Assembly (NCBI GenBank): GCA_963693305.1
Contig: OY855907.1
Coordinates: forward strand, 37,094,356 to 37,158,355
Length of the DNA: 64,000 bases
Direction: 5' to 3'
From: Meandrina meandrites
Lineage: Eukaryota > Cnidaria > Anthozoa > Scleractinia > Meandrinidae
Shown: piece after piece, positions 9,992 through 22,700 of the stretch
Layout: the number at the start of each line of letters is the position of its first letter
Numbering within the stretch: position 1 is the stretch's first letter
The notes under the pieces: generated by a model
The model's input: the letters and a program-made list of their open reading frames with translations, nothing else
What the model was told of the DNA's origin: nothing
Database searches by the model: none
Translations under genes and position numbers: made by a program

Positions 9992-12299
9992 CTTAATTTC
10001 TGTTTAAGGAACCAAAATGAAGCTGTTGTTATTTAAACATGATATGAAGCATACAGCTTAATACAAAAGCAAAATTTTACAACGTCATAAGGGAGCATGA
10101 GAGCAATGCGAGACATAAAGCATAAAGGTAAGTACTAGTTAGCCAAACTGGCACTTGCCATATTTGGAAGAATGCGAAGGATGGAATGATGGGTTGATGG
10201 AACCAAAATTCTTGATTGCTTCAAGGATACGAAGCCTGCCTATCGGCAGCAATGTGTGATTCCAGAAAATATCCATACCATCCCTACGGATGGTCAATGG
10301 ATATTCTGAGAGGGAGGGGGGGTTTAAACCCAGAAATGTCCAAGGAGTGGAGGGGGTTCATGGGCTGCTCTTTTTTCAGAGGGTGAAGAAACATGAAAAA
10401 AATCAAAGTCACTATGTGCAAAAACTGTTTTTTTTTTTCTTTTTGAAGTGGCTATGAGCCACTGAACTTGGAAAATGAATTAATAAAACAAGGATTTATC
10501 CAAACCACAACGCAGTCTAGCCTGCATCACAGAGTCTAATCTAAGCAATGGCTCCAAAAAGTTGTTGCAATAAGGTCCTTTGTAACCCCTCTCAAAATTA
10601 TGTGTTTGTCATGGTTTCGAATAGAGTAGAAATTGCTTTATTGCTTCATTGATGAATATTTTACAAAAAAGAAAAGATTGCAAACAAAACCTGTTTGCTC
10701 AGGAAGTTTTGAAAGTTTGTGTCAAAGAAATTTCCCAAATGTTGTTGGAGACTCCGTGGCGCCCACTGAAAACAGGAATTAGTTTAATTAGTCATTTAGG
10801 CATCTTGATGATTAGCACTTCTAATGTTTCACACATTTAATACATCTTGTTGACTTATTTCTTTGAATAATGGGTATTTGCGTTTATTTCAAATGGGTTT
10901 GCTGTTAAAATTGAATCAACCACGATCAACAGAATAAGAACTTGTAATTCCGTAACAATTTAATGGCTGGTTTTTACTGTCACACAGCACAAAAGTAAAT
11001 CCAAAACTATTGAGTGAAAAAAAAATCAAGAATATTACAGGTTGTAGAAAATTACTAGACATTTGTTTGTCCAAGTCTTGGGTTTGTATGCTATTCTGTA
11101 CTAGTGTTATCCATCAAAATGTTCCACACAAATTTAAAGAGCATAGTATGGAAATGCCATGTTGATGCTCATGCAGGTGGGCATCAACATGGTGGCCGGA
11201 AATCAATGGAAACATCTGTAATTAACTTCTGCTATAAAAGGCAGTCAGAGCACTCTCAAAAACCTTCAACAAGATATATATTTAGGATTTCTAATAGCCA
11301 GTGAATGATAAAAATTCAGGGGTCTTGCAAGCGAATTTGGATGAATTTAGATGGCAGCACGTGAAAACCAAGAATAATTAAATTAGCTCTTGTTTTTCAA
11401 CTGAATGAAAATCTACGTTTTAAATGAAACAAATCTTTGTTGAAAGAACATTGACCTACAAGTAACCTACACTCTAACATGCCCTAATAATTCTCTTCCA
11501 CTACCCAACAGTCTGAAAACGTTTCTAAAAAAACTCTTGCACGCATTGCGTGCATACGTTTACATACATTTGTCTGAAATCCGAGCCGTCATTCCCGAGG
11601 AAAAACGTAGAACAATTTGTATGAAAAACTGAAATACGCACTCGCTTCCCACCATAGATGTGTCCTTCAGATTTAACCTTTTGCTAGATATATTTACATT
11701 GTAATTCATTGAAGTTGCATTAAACTCCGAACTTTTCCCAAACACTTACTGTAAATTTTGCCGTGTTTACCCCATCTAAGATGCCGTCAGAAACCATGAA
11801 AAGGTCTTTTTATTGAGAGCTAACCGTGAGCAGGCTAACCAGAATGTCATTAGGCCTATTAAACGGGAGCGCGCACCATTTAGGCTTTAGAACCGGTACG
11901 TTAGTACAGAATACCAGTCTGCAGATGTCGTACACTCAAGGTCTGGAAGATTGTCAAATCAAAAGCAAATATATTACTGATACTCACAAAATTATTCCTT
12001 TGCGTTTAGTAGCTGTGTGACCGTTGTAATTTGTTGCGTTCCTGATCGATTTTACGCAATAGGTGAGCTGTTACATTCACTGTCGAGGTAAACGTTCTCA
12101 CAATACCACGAAAAGTTCAAAAATACTCTCACAAACAGAGCGATGCGAGCTACAACTCTGCGATCGTGAAATGGCTTGTCTCGTAAGCACAAAGGAGTTA
12201 TGGGAAATATTGGGAAAGCCTGTCATGTATTCTACACCACTCGTCCACCCAAAAATCTCATGCACTTCGTTTTCCCACGAACGGAAACTGTTTATTACT
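9992..12299. other. Intergenic DNA, no gene recognised
   Basis: The region is upstream of the minus-strand zinc-finger gene and far upstream of the myosin. Short ORFs at 10649, 11104 and 11826 show no domain. I see no repeat with clear boundaries. A promoter for the zinc-finger gene is expected just right of 9991, but no TATA or Inr could be fixed. Confidence 0.5.
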
Positions 12300-13050
12300 G
12301 GCAAGAGATATTTAGAAAGATATTTAGAAAGTGATGACGTCATTAATTGTTCCACAAAAGGTAAATCACTGAATCAAGCATATGGCATATCTCTTGGAGT
12401 ATTAAGTGGTGTTCAAACTTGGACACAAAATCAGTTTTGCCGCAAAGACTGATTTTTGTTTATACATGACATTCCCAGTTTATGCTTAACCAAAGGTGAT
12501 ACACTCCCAACAAGCTAAAGAAGACAGTTAAGGTAATGTGGGTACCTGTGTTCCACGCATGACCCTCTGTTCCACTTTAAAGAGTTGCAAATGGAAAAAT
12601 TTGGCTTATAACAGAAGGAGACTGGAGCAAAGGGTGTTGCCTTGACAAAGGCGCAACAGGTGCCATCTTGTGCCTTTTATGATGAACATATATGGGAGGC
12701 GCGGTGGCCTAATGGTTAGTGCGCTAGACTCCGGATCGGGCGGTCCAGGTTCGAGCCCTGTTCGGGACACTACGGCGAATTTACTGCTGGCGGTAACGCT
12801 GCGATGGACTAGCATCCCATCCAGGGGGGAGTAGAGATACTCCTAGTCGCTTTATGCTACGGAAACCCAGATAAGCTCCGGCCTGATGGGCCACTAGGCC
12901 CGTATGCAGACCTTTACCTATAGGGTGCCAAGTTTGAAGAACACTGCTCTAATATTTTAAGAGATATCCATGATTCAGCTTATATCTTTTCGTGGAACAA
13001 TCAATGACGTCATCACTTTCCTCATTTGCATAATACGAAAACATAAATAT
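12300..13050. mobile_element. Long inverted-repeat element interrupted by a SINE
   Basis: The left arm (about 12300-12425) and right arm (about 12925-13050) are inverted copies. The shared core is GAAAGTGATGACGTCATT (12329-12346), matched inversely at about 13003-13021. It is followed in both arms by ATTGTTCCAC, CTGAATCA, ATATCTCTT and TTCAAACTTGG. Both arms carry the CRE palindrome TGACGTCA. The SINE at 12694-12924 lies between the arms and abuts the right one, so it inserted later. No coding capacity is left. Confidence 0.65.
12694..12924 (+). mobile_element. tRNA-derived SINE
   Basis: The head has a pol III A box (TGGCCTAATGGTTAG, 12705-12719) and B box (GGTTCGAGCCC, 12748-12758) at tRNA-like spacing. 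The body (CGAATTTACTGCTGG, ACTAGCATCCCATCCAGG, AGTAGAGATACTCCTAGTC) is shared with the copies at 19918 and 57308. It is the best preserved B box of the family in this window. The acceptor stem does not pair as in a functional tRNA. Confidence 0.85.
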
Positions 13051-13347
13051 CTCCAACACAAAAAAGATTCGAGTTTTCAAAAAGGAAAACGCCATTCTTC
13101 TTTATTTTAAACAGCCTTAAAAAATAAGCAGCAATTCTTTTTTACCTCGTGGCCACTTTAAATGGTGAACGGTTATCAAAGGGAGAACCTCGTGACGATT
13201 TTTTTTTTATTCTTGCCATTTTACGTCGGAGAAGACAACGAGAGAAGCAGCGGAAGCACCGATTTTGGGTTCAAATGTTTTTGTATTTCTTTCCTGCTTG
13301 CTGCTTCCGCTGCACCTATCGCAGTCTCCAATTTCTTTGGCGTATAT

Positions 13348-13531
13348 CAGAGGCGGATCCAGGGGAGGGGCCCGGGAGGCCGGGCCCCCACCTTATTTTT
13401 TCGGAATAGCGCAATTTCTAATTGAAGTGCCCGAATTATCTTCGCAGAATTCAACATTCATAGTCAAACCTTTAAAAGCGCCCCCCCCCCCCCCCCCACC
13501 CTTCTTAGCTGAAGGTCTGGATCCGCCACTG
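13348..13531. mobile_element. MITE with AGNGGCGGATCCAG termini
   Basis: The left end is CAGAGGCGGATCCAG and the right end CTGGATCCGCCACTG, so termini are inverted. GTATAT-like flanks border both ends, but the duplication length is ambiguous. The interior carries a run of about 18 C. It lies about 190 bp upstream of the myosin start codon, within the probable promoter. Confidence 0.7.
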
Positions 13532-13722
13532 TATATTTATCTTTGTAATCTCGTTAAAAATAAATTTTCGTATTTTTCGACTTCTTCCATGAAACGCGCA
13601 GGAAGAGTTGTATTGGTGGTTTCACGCAAAATCACGCAAAACGCGCGTGGGTCCCGCACGAACTCAAAGAAATTTGAGAAAACAAGGAAGTGGACTCCCG
13701 AGGGGACTCTTTCAGGACAAAC

Positions 13723-16700
13723 ATGGCGGGCGGCGAGGGTGACGATCTCGCTTCACTGGATGCCAAAGCAATCAACGAGAGTGCAGTGGTTGAGCTGATA
13801 CGAAGAAGGTTCAGCTGTGACAAAATTTATGTGAGTAGAGCACTCCTTGCAAGAAGCTGAAAGAACTTGTTTGTGTTTTATTTTTAGCTTTTCGGGTCGC
13901 TGCAATCTGACGCGCTCCGAAGATAATTGTCATTTTGCTGACGCGCTCCGAAGATCATTGTCATTTTGCTGATTGTTTTCTGTTTTTTAACGTGCTTCAA
14001 TCCGTACAATTGCAGACGGCCATTGGTGATATTTTGCTCTCCGTAAATCCATTTAAAAGTCTTCCGATATACGGTACTGAGGTGAGAGTGCAAATCCTTG
14101 TTATATTGATCTTTGTTGATATTTTAGGCATAATACTGCAGGCACATTAAATATTCAAATACCTGTTGATACGTAGCACTATAAAGCTGTCACTACCTCA
14201 ATGAATTGCGATCCATATTATCGAAGTTATAGACGTAAGAACGGAAGAAATGCGACAAAAACGAAAACAGAATTTGTCAACATATGGCTTGCATGGTCAA
14301 GTGATGTCGCGTGATGCCGCAATATTTAGGCGCAACGTTTGTTTAATTTGTGTTAATTTGATACAGCAGATCAAAACTTAAACAAATCCATTTTATTCTC
14401 GTACGAATGCAGATAACTTATCTTGCTGTAACAGATGTTTCATATCAGGAATATATAACTGCAATGTCTCAGATGCGGCAAGATAAGGGACCCCCAGCAG
14501 TTACATGAACCTGAAGTTTTGACTGTGAATGCATATATTGCCTGCATGATATTGCTAGCATACTTCAAATTTATATCACATGTTAAGTCTATGTTTGAGC
14601 CCAGTGACCCATAAGGCCAGACGGAAAGAGGGAACCACAACGGAAAGGGCCGGGAATTGGTTGTAAACGGTGCAGGGAAGTGGGAGGTTTATAGGTCCCC
14701 CTGTCCCTTCCATTAAGTCAACTACGTGTATAATTTGCCATCATTGAAGTCCAGAAATATTACAATTGAATGGAAATAAATTTAAGAAGTGCAGCTGATA
14801 AATTTTTGAGAGGTTAAGAAGTCAGTACAGCTAATTATATAAAGTGCTGTTGAGCAACCCATGGCCATCAAAGAATGAGCGTAAAACTAATGCTAATGGG
14901 GGGAGGGGTGTGTGATGATTGTGCAATTTTTCTGTTCTCAATTTTTTTTTTCTGTCTTGTGTTTGTGCAGGAATATTTTTTCACCTTTTGCTTGTGTAGC
15001 TAATAACCTCTAACTTGTTGTGCATGCATTTTTTTCTCTTCTTTTACTGTGCAATAGAATTTTGGTAATTGTCCATTACCTCCCCCCTCCCCTAAAAATA
15101 AAATGGTCCATCTTAAGTTGATATGATATTTCCCATCTTGCCAGGTAGTACAAGCTTATCAAAGTTTACCTGCAGGAGAGAAACAGTTTTCGCCTCATGT
15201 GTATTCTAAGTGCAAGGCTGTTCTTAAATCAATGTGCTGCTCTTCAAGAAGTCAGTGTTGTGTTTTGACTGGTGATAGTGCCTCAGGCAAAACAGAATCT
15301 CTCAAGCATATCCTGGACTACATTGTCAATGTGGTTGTACCTACACGGGCCAGCTTGAAATCTAAGTTTTTACAGGTACAGTGAAAAGTAGCTAGAACGA
15401 CGACCAATGAGAAAGAGCTGGGCATTAATATAAGTGTCTTGTGATGCTTATTGTGATATTATCCAAACCTTGGCCTCTAGCTTATTCCAAAGGCTGCATA
15501 TATTGAGGTTAATTTCTTAAAGTTTTCTTGCCAAGAATTTGATAGGCTTAATTAATAAGCTAAGATTTCTAAAGCATCCTGGCAAGTTTTCTTAACCAAT
15601 ATGTCACTGCGTTCTGTGTGGTACTGGCAGATTTTCTTGAGGTCTCACCAGCCAAACCAAGATCTTTTTTTGTATAGTGGAGTAAAACAGGGGAGAGGAA
15701 GCAGGGGGCATGAGGCAGGGGGGCAGGAACCTGCAGGGAAAGTAGAAGATGAGAGGGGTATGAGAGGCAGGAGAAGAGAGGGCAGGAAGTTGACTTCCTT
15801 AGAGGTGGTGAGAGCTGGAAGAAATTCCAAAAAAAAATGCAACATTGTGTTATGTTTTGCAATTAAAAATTACACAAAAAAAGGAAGGAAAGGGAGGGCA
15901 GTTTTTGTAGCATTTAGTATTTCTACTCCCCCCTGGATGCATGGGATGCTAGCTAGTTCATCGCAGGTTCCTCCCCAGCATTCTGTCAAGTAATTACCAC
16001 CAACAATTCCCTGGTACCCATTTATACACCTGGTTGGAGGAAGACACTATCCCATTAGGCCCGCACACCACCCACTCGGGTCAATTTTTCACTGCATAGT
16101 CAATACTACTGAAGTTCAGTTAAGTCTTCATGATCAAGCTAGTTAAGGAGGCTCGCAATGGTTTCCAGCACTTTCCAGCTCTTAAACTTTGATGGGTCAG
16201 TAATGGGGGTCACCAGACTCGTTTTTGAGTTATAAACACTTAAAGGGAAAATTAAGGGTGTTTTTAACAGGTAAAACTGTTGCTATAGTAACCAGTGACG
16301 TCATGAAAATGACCTCAACTTATTCAGCAATGATTGGACATTTGTTTGATGTCATTATTGTAGCAGCAACTGATAAAGATTTGTAGTACTGGCCCATCAA
16401 AGTTTAAGAGATTGAAATTGCTGGAAACCGTTGTGAGCCTCCTTAAATAGAGTAATTTATATTTGACTTGGTAATAAGTAAATCTATTTGAAGTGTGTAT
16501 TTACATTGATGTCAGGTTCAGTTTATTCTTGAAGCTTTTGGGAATGCCATGACTCTACATAACATCAACTCAAGCAGGTTTGCAATGTACTATGAAGTCT
16601 ACTTTTCACCTGAATTCAAGCTATCTGGAGGTAAGTTTAGTGGTGTATGTGATCACGACCTGGATTTTTTTTTTTGGGGGGGGGGGGGGGGTGTTTGATG

Positions 16701-19700
16701 ATCAAATAGTGAATCAATGAATACAGCTTTCCGATTAAACCAATGAATTTATTGTAGCATTGTACAGAGTCAAGCGCGTGGTTCTAAAAACATGTCTGTC
16801 ACACAAGCTAAAATCGCATCTCAAATTACAGTATAATTAAATCCCTATCGTAACTTGGGGGGGGGGGGGGGGTAATATTATTAAGCAATTTGTTTATTTA
16901 TACAAGTGTGGGCATGGCCTTAAATTATTGGCTTTTATGTCTAAATTTTATAGGCAAGATTCACCACTACATGTTGGAGAAATCACGAGTAGTACATCAA
17001 GAGAAGGTCAGTACATATGTGACCCTCCACGGGAAAACAGGGAATAAGGTGAACGCACGCGCACGGCACGGAAGCAACACATTCGCACGGTCTTAACTCG
17101 ACACGCTTATCGTGCGATTATGCAAATTAAAACAATTGATTTCCAGCAACGTGCTTGTGGCCTTTGTTTGCATCTGGCTAACACGGTAGAGCTTTGTTTT
17201 ATAACACGGTAGATTGACACGGTTATTTTCAACACGGTAGATTTCTTAACACGCTAAGCTTCTTAACACTGTAGATTTCTTAACACGCTAGACTTCTTAA
17301 CACGGTAGGCTTAACACGTTAGACTACTCAACACTCTTTCTTCCTCGACCGAGTACATTCAAAAAGTAGATCCGGAAATCCTTTTTATAGCGAAACATTA
17401 CGAAAAGAAATTGTTTGACGAATTACGTGTTTAGCAAAGTTTGTAGACTGCAAGCAGACCCTCTTTCACTTGGTCCGTAAAACGGCTTCTAGTTTTTCGC
17501 TCGCGATTTTTTCCTCGCTCGATAGACTGAGTCAAAGATGAACTGCCCGAGATAAACAAGGTTTGACTCGCAACAGCCCTGCGAACGCTAATTAGTTTTC
17601 ACTGCATGGAATTGGAAACAACTAAGCTTCCCTGGTAAGTACGAACAATAGTGATGAAATTGCTCGATCATTTCCCTACCCGGCGAAGTTATGGTTTGTT
17701 GACACGGCCATCGTGTTAACATTTTGCACACAGTGACACGGTGACCGTGTCAAGATGACCGTGTTAAAAGACCGTGTCACCGAAACACGATTATCGTGTC
17801 TTAACACGCTGCTTTGTTTTAAGCGTGCGAGGAAAAGCAATAGCTTTGCTACTAATGAGGAAAGTGACTTACACGGTGCTACCGTGTTGAGACACGCATC
17901 TTTTGTTTAAACGTGCGAACGTGCCGTGCGCGTGCGTTCACCTTATTCCCTGTTTTCCCGTGGAGGGTCACATATAGAGAAGGCAAATTCTGAAAATAAG
18001 CCATCAGGACTTGTATCTGTTCAATATTTCTTTCACTGGTGGGCTTATATTTTCGGTGAGAGTCTTTGTACAGTTGTTAATCGAACATAACAGGCCTAAA
18101 TCTAACAACAATGTGAATAATAGAACAATGCAATGGGGCCTATAAAAATGAAAATGTTATATGACTGATATCATCGGCTTATTACTTTCAAAGTTTTAAA
18201 ATGAATGAATCGGCAGGCTGCCTGACTTATATTACCATGTTCATTTTCTTTGTAAATTTCACTGTTCAGGGAGGCAAGAATTTTCATATTTTCCACTACC
18301 TTCTGTACGGGATGGATGCAGATCAGCTTCAGGAGTATCATCTTACTCCTGACTATCCTCACAGGTCAGTGAATTGACCATAATCAGTTAAATCAATCAG
18401 TCATACAAGAGTGGTGAATACTTACTTACTTAGGCCCGTCGCTCCAGGTGGAGTGAAGTGGTGAATGGTCAATCAAAAAATATTAAAAATCTCCAGAGTG
18501 TTGGTCAAATTTCAGCTTATGTTTCACTGTCTATAATTTTTTCCTCTACACCATCTTCGCTGGTCACTTTTTATTATATTTCCGTGCATTGTATAGCTAA
18601 ATCTTAAATTTTAGACATTTTTTCAATACTTATAAATAATAATAATACTAATAAATACTGATAAATACTTAATAAATTCAATTGCTATTGTCTGTTATTT
18701 GTACTAGATGTTAATAAAGGAATTCATATCAATTATCATTAATTTAATAACCTCAACTTAACTAAATTCAACCATTTTCCTAAAGGTACCTTGCCTATGA
18801 CCCATCTGTTTCCCCAGAAGATAGCGCTAGCAAAGAAATTTTAAGTGAGAAGTATTCAAAGCTCTTAAGTTATATGGAGTCTGTTGGCTTTACAAATGAG
18901 GTAAGGTTTAACTTAGTATTTGATCAAACAGTAGAATCAAGAAGCAATTTTATTGTCATTTAACAATATTGTTATTAAATATAATTATGTTACTGAGTGG
19001 CATAACCCTGTATTTTAATTCCCTTGTCATTTATTTAATTATTAAAAGTAAATGTCATGATAAGCTGTTATATAATTTGATAATGCACCACTCCCTGGAG
19101 ACAAAATTAATTTAGGTTTAATTGATTGTGCATCGTTTTGTCTTAATTTGGGTCTGAAATTGGGTCTTGTTTAACATAAATTTATTTTTCCCTTAACCTT
19201 GGGCTTTTCATCTTCAAATGAACAAGAAGGAAAGAGAAGGGTATAGAATGGTCCTTGAAAAATCATGGGTCTCGGAAAATTTTAGGCGAGTCTCGAAATC
19301 TCGGCGTAGCAAACTACAGTCTCGGAATCTCGAGCTTGCAAAAAACAAGGCTCGTCTCGGAATCTCGAATTTTGAAATTGACAGAGGCTTCGAGTCTCGC
19401 AAACCAAGCGAAAGTTTTAATCAGTTTGAACCGTCAAACAACAACGGCAACAACAACAGCAAAGCAGAGAGCTACAGAGCGTTAGACTAGCGCTGTAATA
19501 GTCTCGCGCTGGGATTTCTAGATCACGGAGTCTTGCGCTCGGATTTTTGAATCGCGGTGTATCGGGCTCGGATTTGAAAATAATTGTAAGTCTCTGTCTT
19601 GGATTTTGAATGAGGGTCTCGGTGTCTCGGCGAGTCTCAGATTTTACCATTCTATACCCCTAAAGAGGGGTAACCGAAACTGAACTATATTTATAAAGCC

Positions 19701-22700
19701 TTGATTTTCCAACTCGAATACATGTATTATATATGGATTATAACAACATATTTTGGTCTGAAGATTTACCCAGGCAGCACACCTTCCTCAAAATGTTCCA
19801 AGGAATTAATTAAATGCCGGACTGCAAGATTTAGGATCTCTCAATGCAGTTTATCTCTTCACTATAAATTTTGATGGCGGTCAAGACAAGTGTATTTTTG
19901 GCCTGTGATGATATTCAGAGGGGGGTGAGGTGGCCTAATGGTTAGTGCACTGGACTCCAGATCAAATTGCCTGGGTGAGCCCTGGCCATGGCATTGCATG
20001 TGTTGTGTTCTTGGGCAAGACACTATATAGTGCCTCTCTCCACCCAGATATATATAAATGGGCACCGGTGATAGAACTACCATCCCATCCAGGGAGGGAG
20101 GGGGGAGGGGGAATAAGACGTACTCACACCTAGCTAGTTGCTTCATGCTATCGCTATGGAAACCAGGAATTAGGCCTGATGGGCAACTTGGTTGGAATGC
20201 AGACTCAACCTTCACCTTAATTGAACTGTTAAGCATATATATTATTATCATTTTTGCCCAATGCAATGTCAGTGGTGAAGTGGCTTTTGTCTTGTTCCAT
20301 TTTGCAGGAAATTATTAATATTTTGAAGGGTTTAGCATCTGTCCTCCACATTGGAAATGTCACATTTGGCGCAGCAAACCAACAAACAAATTCAGCATTT
20401 GTCAAAGACCCTCAACCTGTCCATTGTGGTAAAATTTACGTTTATATTAAAAAGACCTTACAGTAAATAAAATAATAAAAATATTATTGCAATTCTTAGC
20501 TGATCCCTTTTTTCTTAAATTGCCATAATTTATCTAAGGCATTATATCTATTTTATAAGTTTAAATATTAATATTAATATTAACAAGATTTACTGTTAAA
20601 TATCTATCCAAGCTCATCTGGATGCAGTGTTGAGTGAAGTTTAAATTTGGAATGAGTAGTCACATATTGGGCAAATATTGGACTTATTTTAATTATTACA
20701 TACGTGAACCAATGTTGATCCAATATTGCCTTATAATTTACCATATATGTAACTGTAATATTATAATAGATTTATTAAAATTGTACATTTATCAAAATTG
20801 ATCTTGGACTGAAAAATATAGCAACACGGAAGGTTGATAAAATGTTAGTAATATTGTTATCAATTTCTTCTGTAGAAATACTAAGGCCAGCATTTCAAAT
20901 CAAGCGTATGCGGGAAGAACCAGCTGCTATACTTAGTGTAGATTATATTAATAGCCCATAAAAATTTTGGCCAATCGCAGCATTTAATTTTATTACTCAG
21001 TGGCTATCCTTGTGCAGGTTCCCATTTTAGAAAAGGTAATACTTAGGTGCTTTGATCAAGGTAAAGAATGATATTGTGTGCACTTACATGATTGCTATAA
21101 ATAATAAATTATTATTGCTCCATAATTTGTAGCCAGTTCTCTCCTTGGTGTATCAGTGGATGAATTGGGAGAGGCCCTTGTCACAGGAACAGCCTACCAA
21201 AAAGGTAAATAACAGTACTTGGCAAGTAATGATTTCAGCAAAATATATTAATTAAGCTAGCTTAAAGTTGTTAACTGTATAAAGGAACTTTAAACTGGTG
21301 TGGCTAATTTAAAAGGTGTTTCATTGTTTAATCATGTCATTATATTATAATTTTCAAAGGTGTGAAAGTTTCCATTCAAAAGTCTGTCAATCTGGCAGCT
21401 GAAGGACGGGATAACCTGGCCAAAACTCTCTACAGTCGGCTGTTCAGTTGGCTTGTGTTAAAGGTTAACAGCTGTTTAAAGGAAAGAGCTGGAGATGACG
21501 AGCAGAGGTAAATCACAGAATTAGCGAACACCTAGACAACAAGGCAGTGTTGAAACATGCTAAACTATAAAGTAGTTGGTAGTCAAGTCAAAGCAAAGGA
21601 CTCTCCAATCCATAGATCCTTTTCAAGTTCAAATCACTTAATCTGCTGTATGTCGTATTTAATTAGTATTGTAGTAGTGTAATTTTGATGTGTTATTTTT
21701 TTCTAGTGTTTATTTAATAATATTTATTTAATTCAGGACTCTGTTTAAACTAGCTTTATAGCTAAACCAGATGCTCCTGTATAAATATTAATTTAAATAA
21801 GAAATAAAATAAATAAAAATTCCAATTGTCGCATCCCTGAAAGGCCGGCTCTAGACGTTGTGGAGGCAGTATATTAATATTATACAGATCAAAGTTGTGT
21901 GCCCTTGCTAGTGATTTAGTTGCTGGACTTGTAATCCAGAGGTCCTGGGTTAAATCCGCCTCCCTGCCCCTGGATAGATTTTTGTTTGGGGTTTCAAATT
22001 CAACTCCTTCATGCTTTGTATGTTAAGCTAACAGTTACTATCCCAACTGTTGGAATTTTTAACAAGTTTCTGTTTAAAATATATATTATACATTCTTTAT
22101 AATCATATTCATTAATGGCCAGTACTTGTTTAGTCAGTAATATGTTTATCTTATAAATTAAAGTTATTTTATATTTTTGACAAGACCCAGAGTCATAGGT
22201 ACATAATATGTGCAAACAGCACTGCAGCAATCTGCACAGATGGCAATTTACACTTATTTACATGTTTTTGATGCTAGGTGAAATTATTTTTGGAGGGATT
22301 TTTAACTGGATGTTTTTCTTAATGCCTTTTCAGGCATGCTGTTGGCCCATCAGTGGGATTGCTGGATGTCTTTGGATTTGAGAGATTTGAAATTAACAGT
22401 CTTGAACAACTATGCATCAACACTGCAAATGAACAACTGGCGTATTTCTACAACCAGCGTGTATTTGTTTGGGAACAGGTGCAGTGCAGTTATTTTAAAC
22501 ATTAATGAATTGTCCTGTTCCTACAGGCTTTTGTCGTCTTCACATGGTGCAGTCGCTATATAGTTGTATCTTACAAAGTCTTCATTTATATATGAAAGGT
22601 CCTTTTCTTAGTAGCTTTGTTGTGAACAAGTTATACATGTAGTATATGCTGTCATTTACCATTTTCAGGCAGAACTTGAATCTGAAGGGCTGCGAAATCA

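Noticed and set aside
12694..12770. Functional tRNA gene
   Set aside because: A and B boxes exist, but the acceptor and D stems do not pair and the sequence continues as a SINE body.
13265..13798. 177-aa plus-strand ORF before the myosin
   Set aside because: It runs through the MITE and its C run and reads the first myosin exon in the wrong frame.
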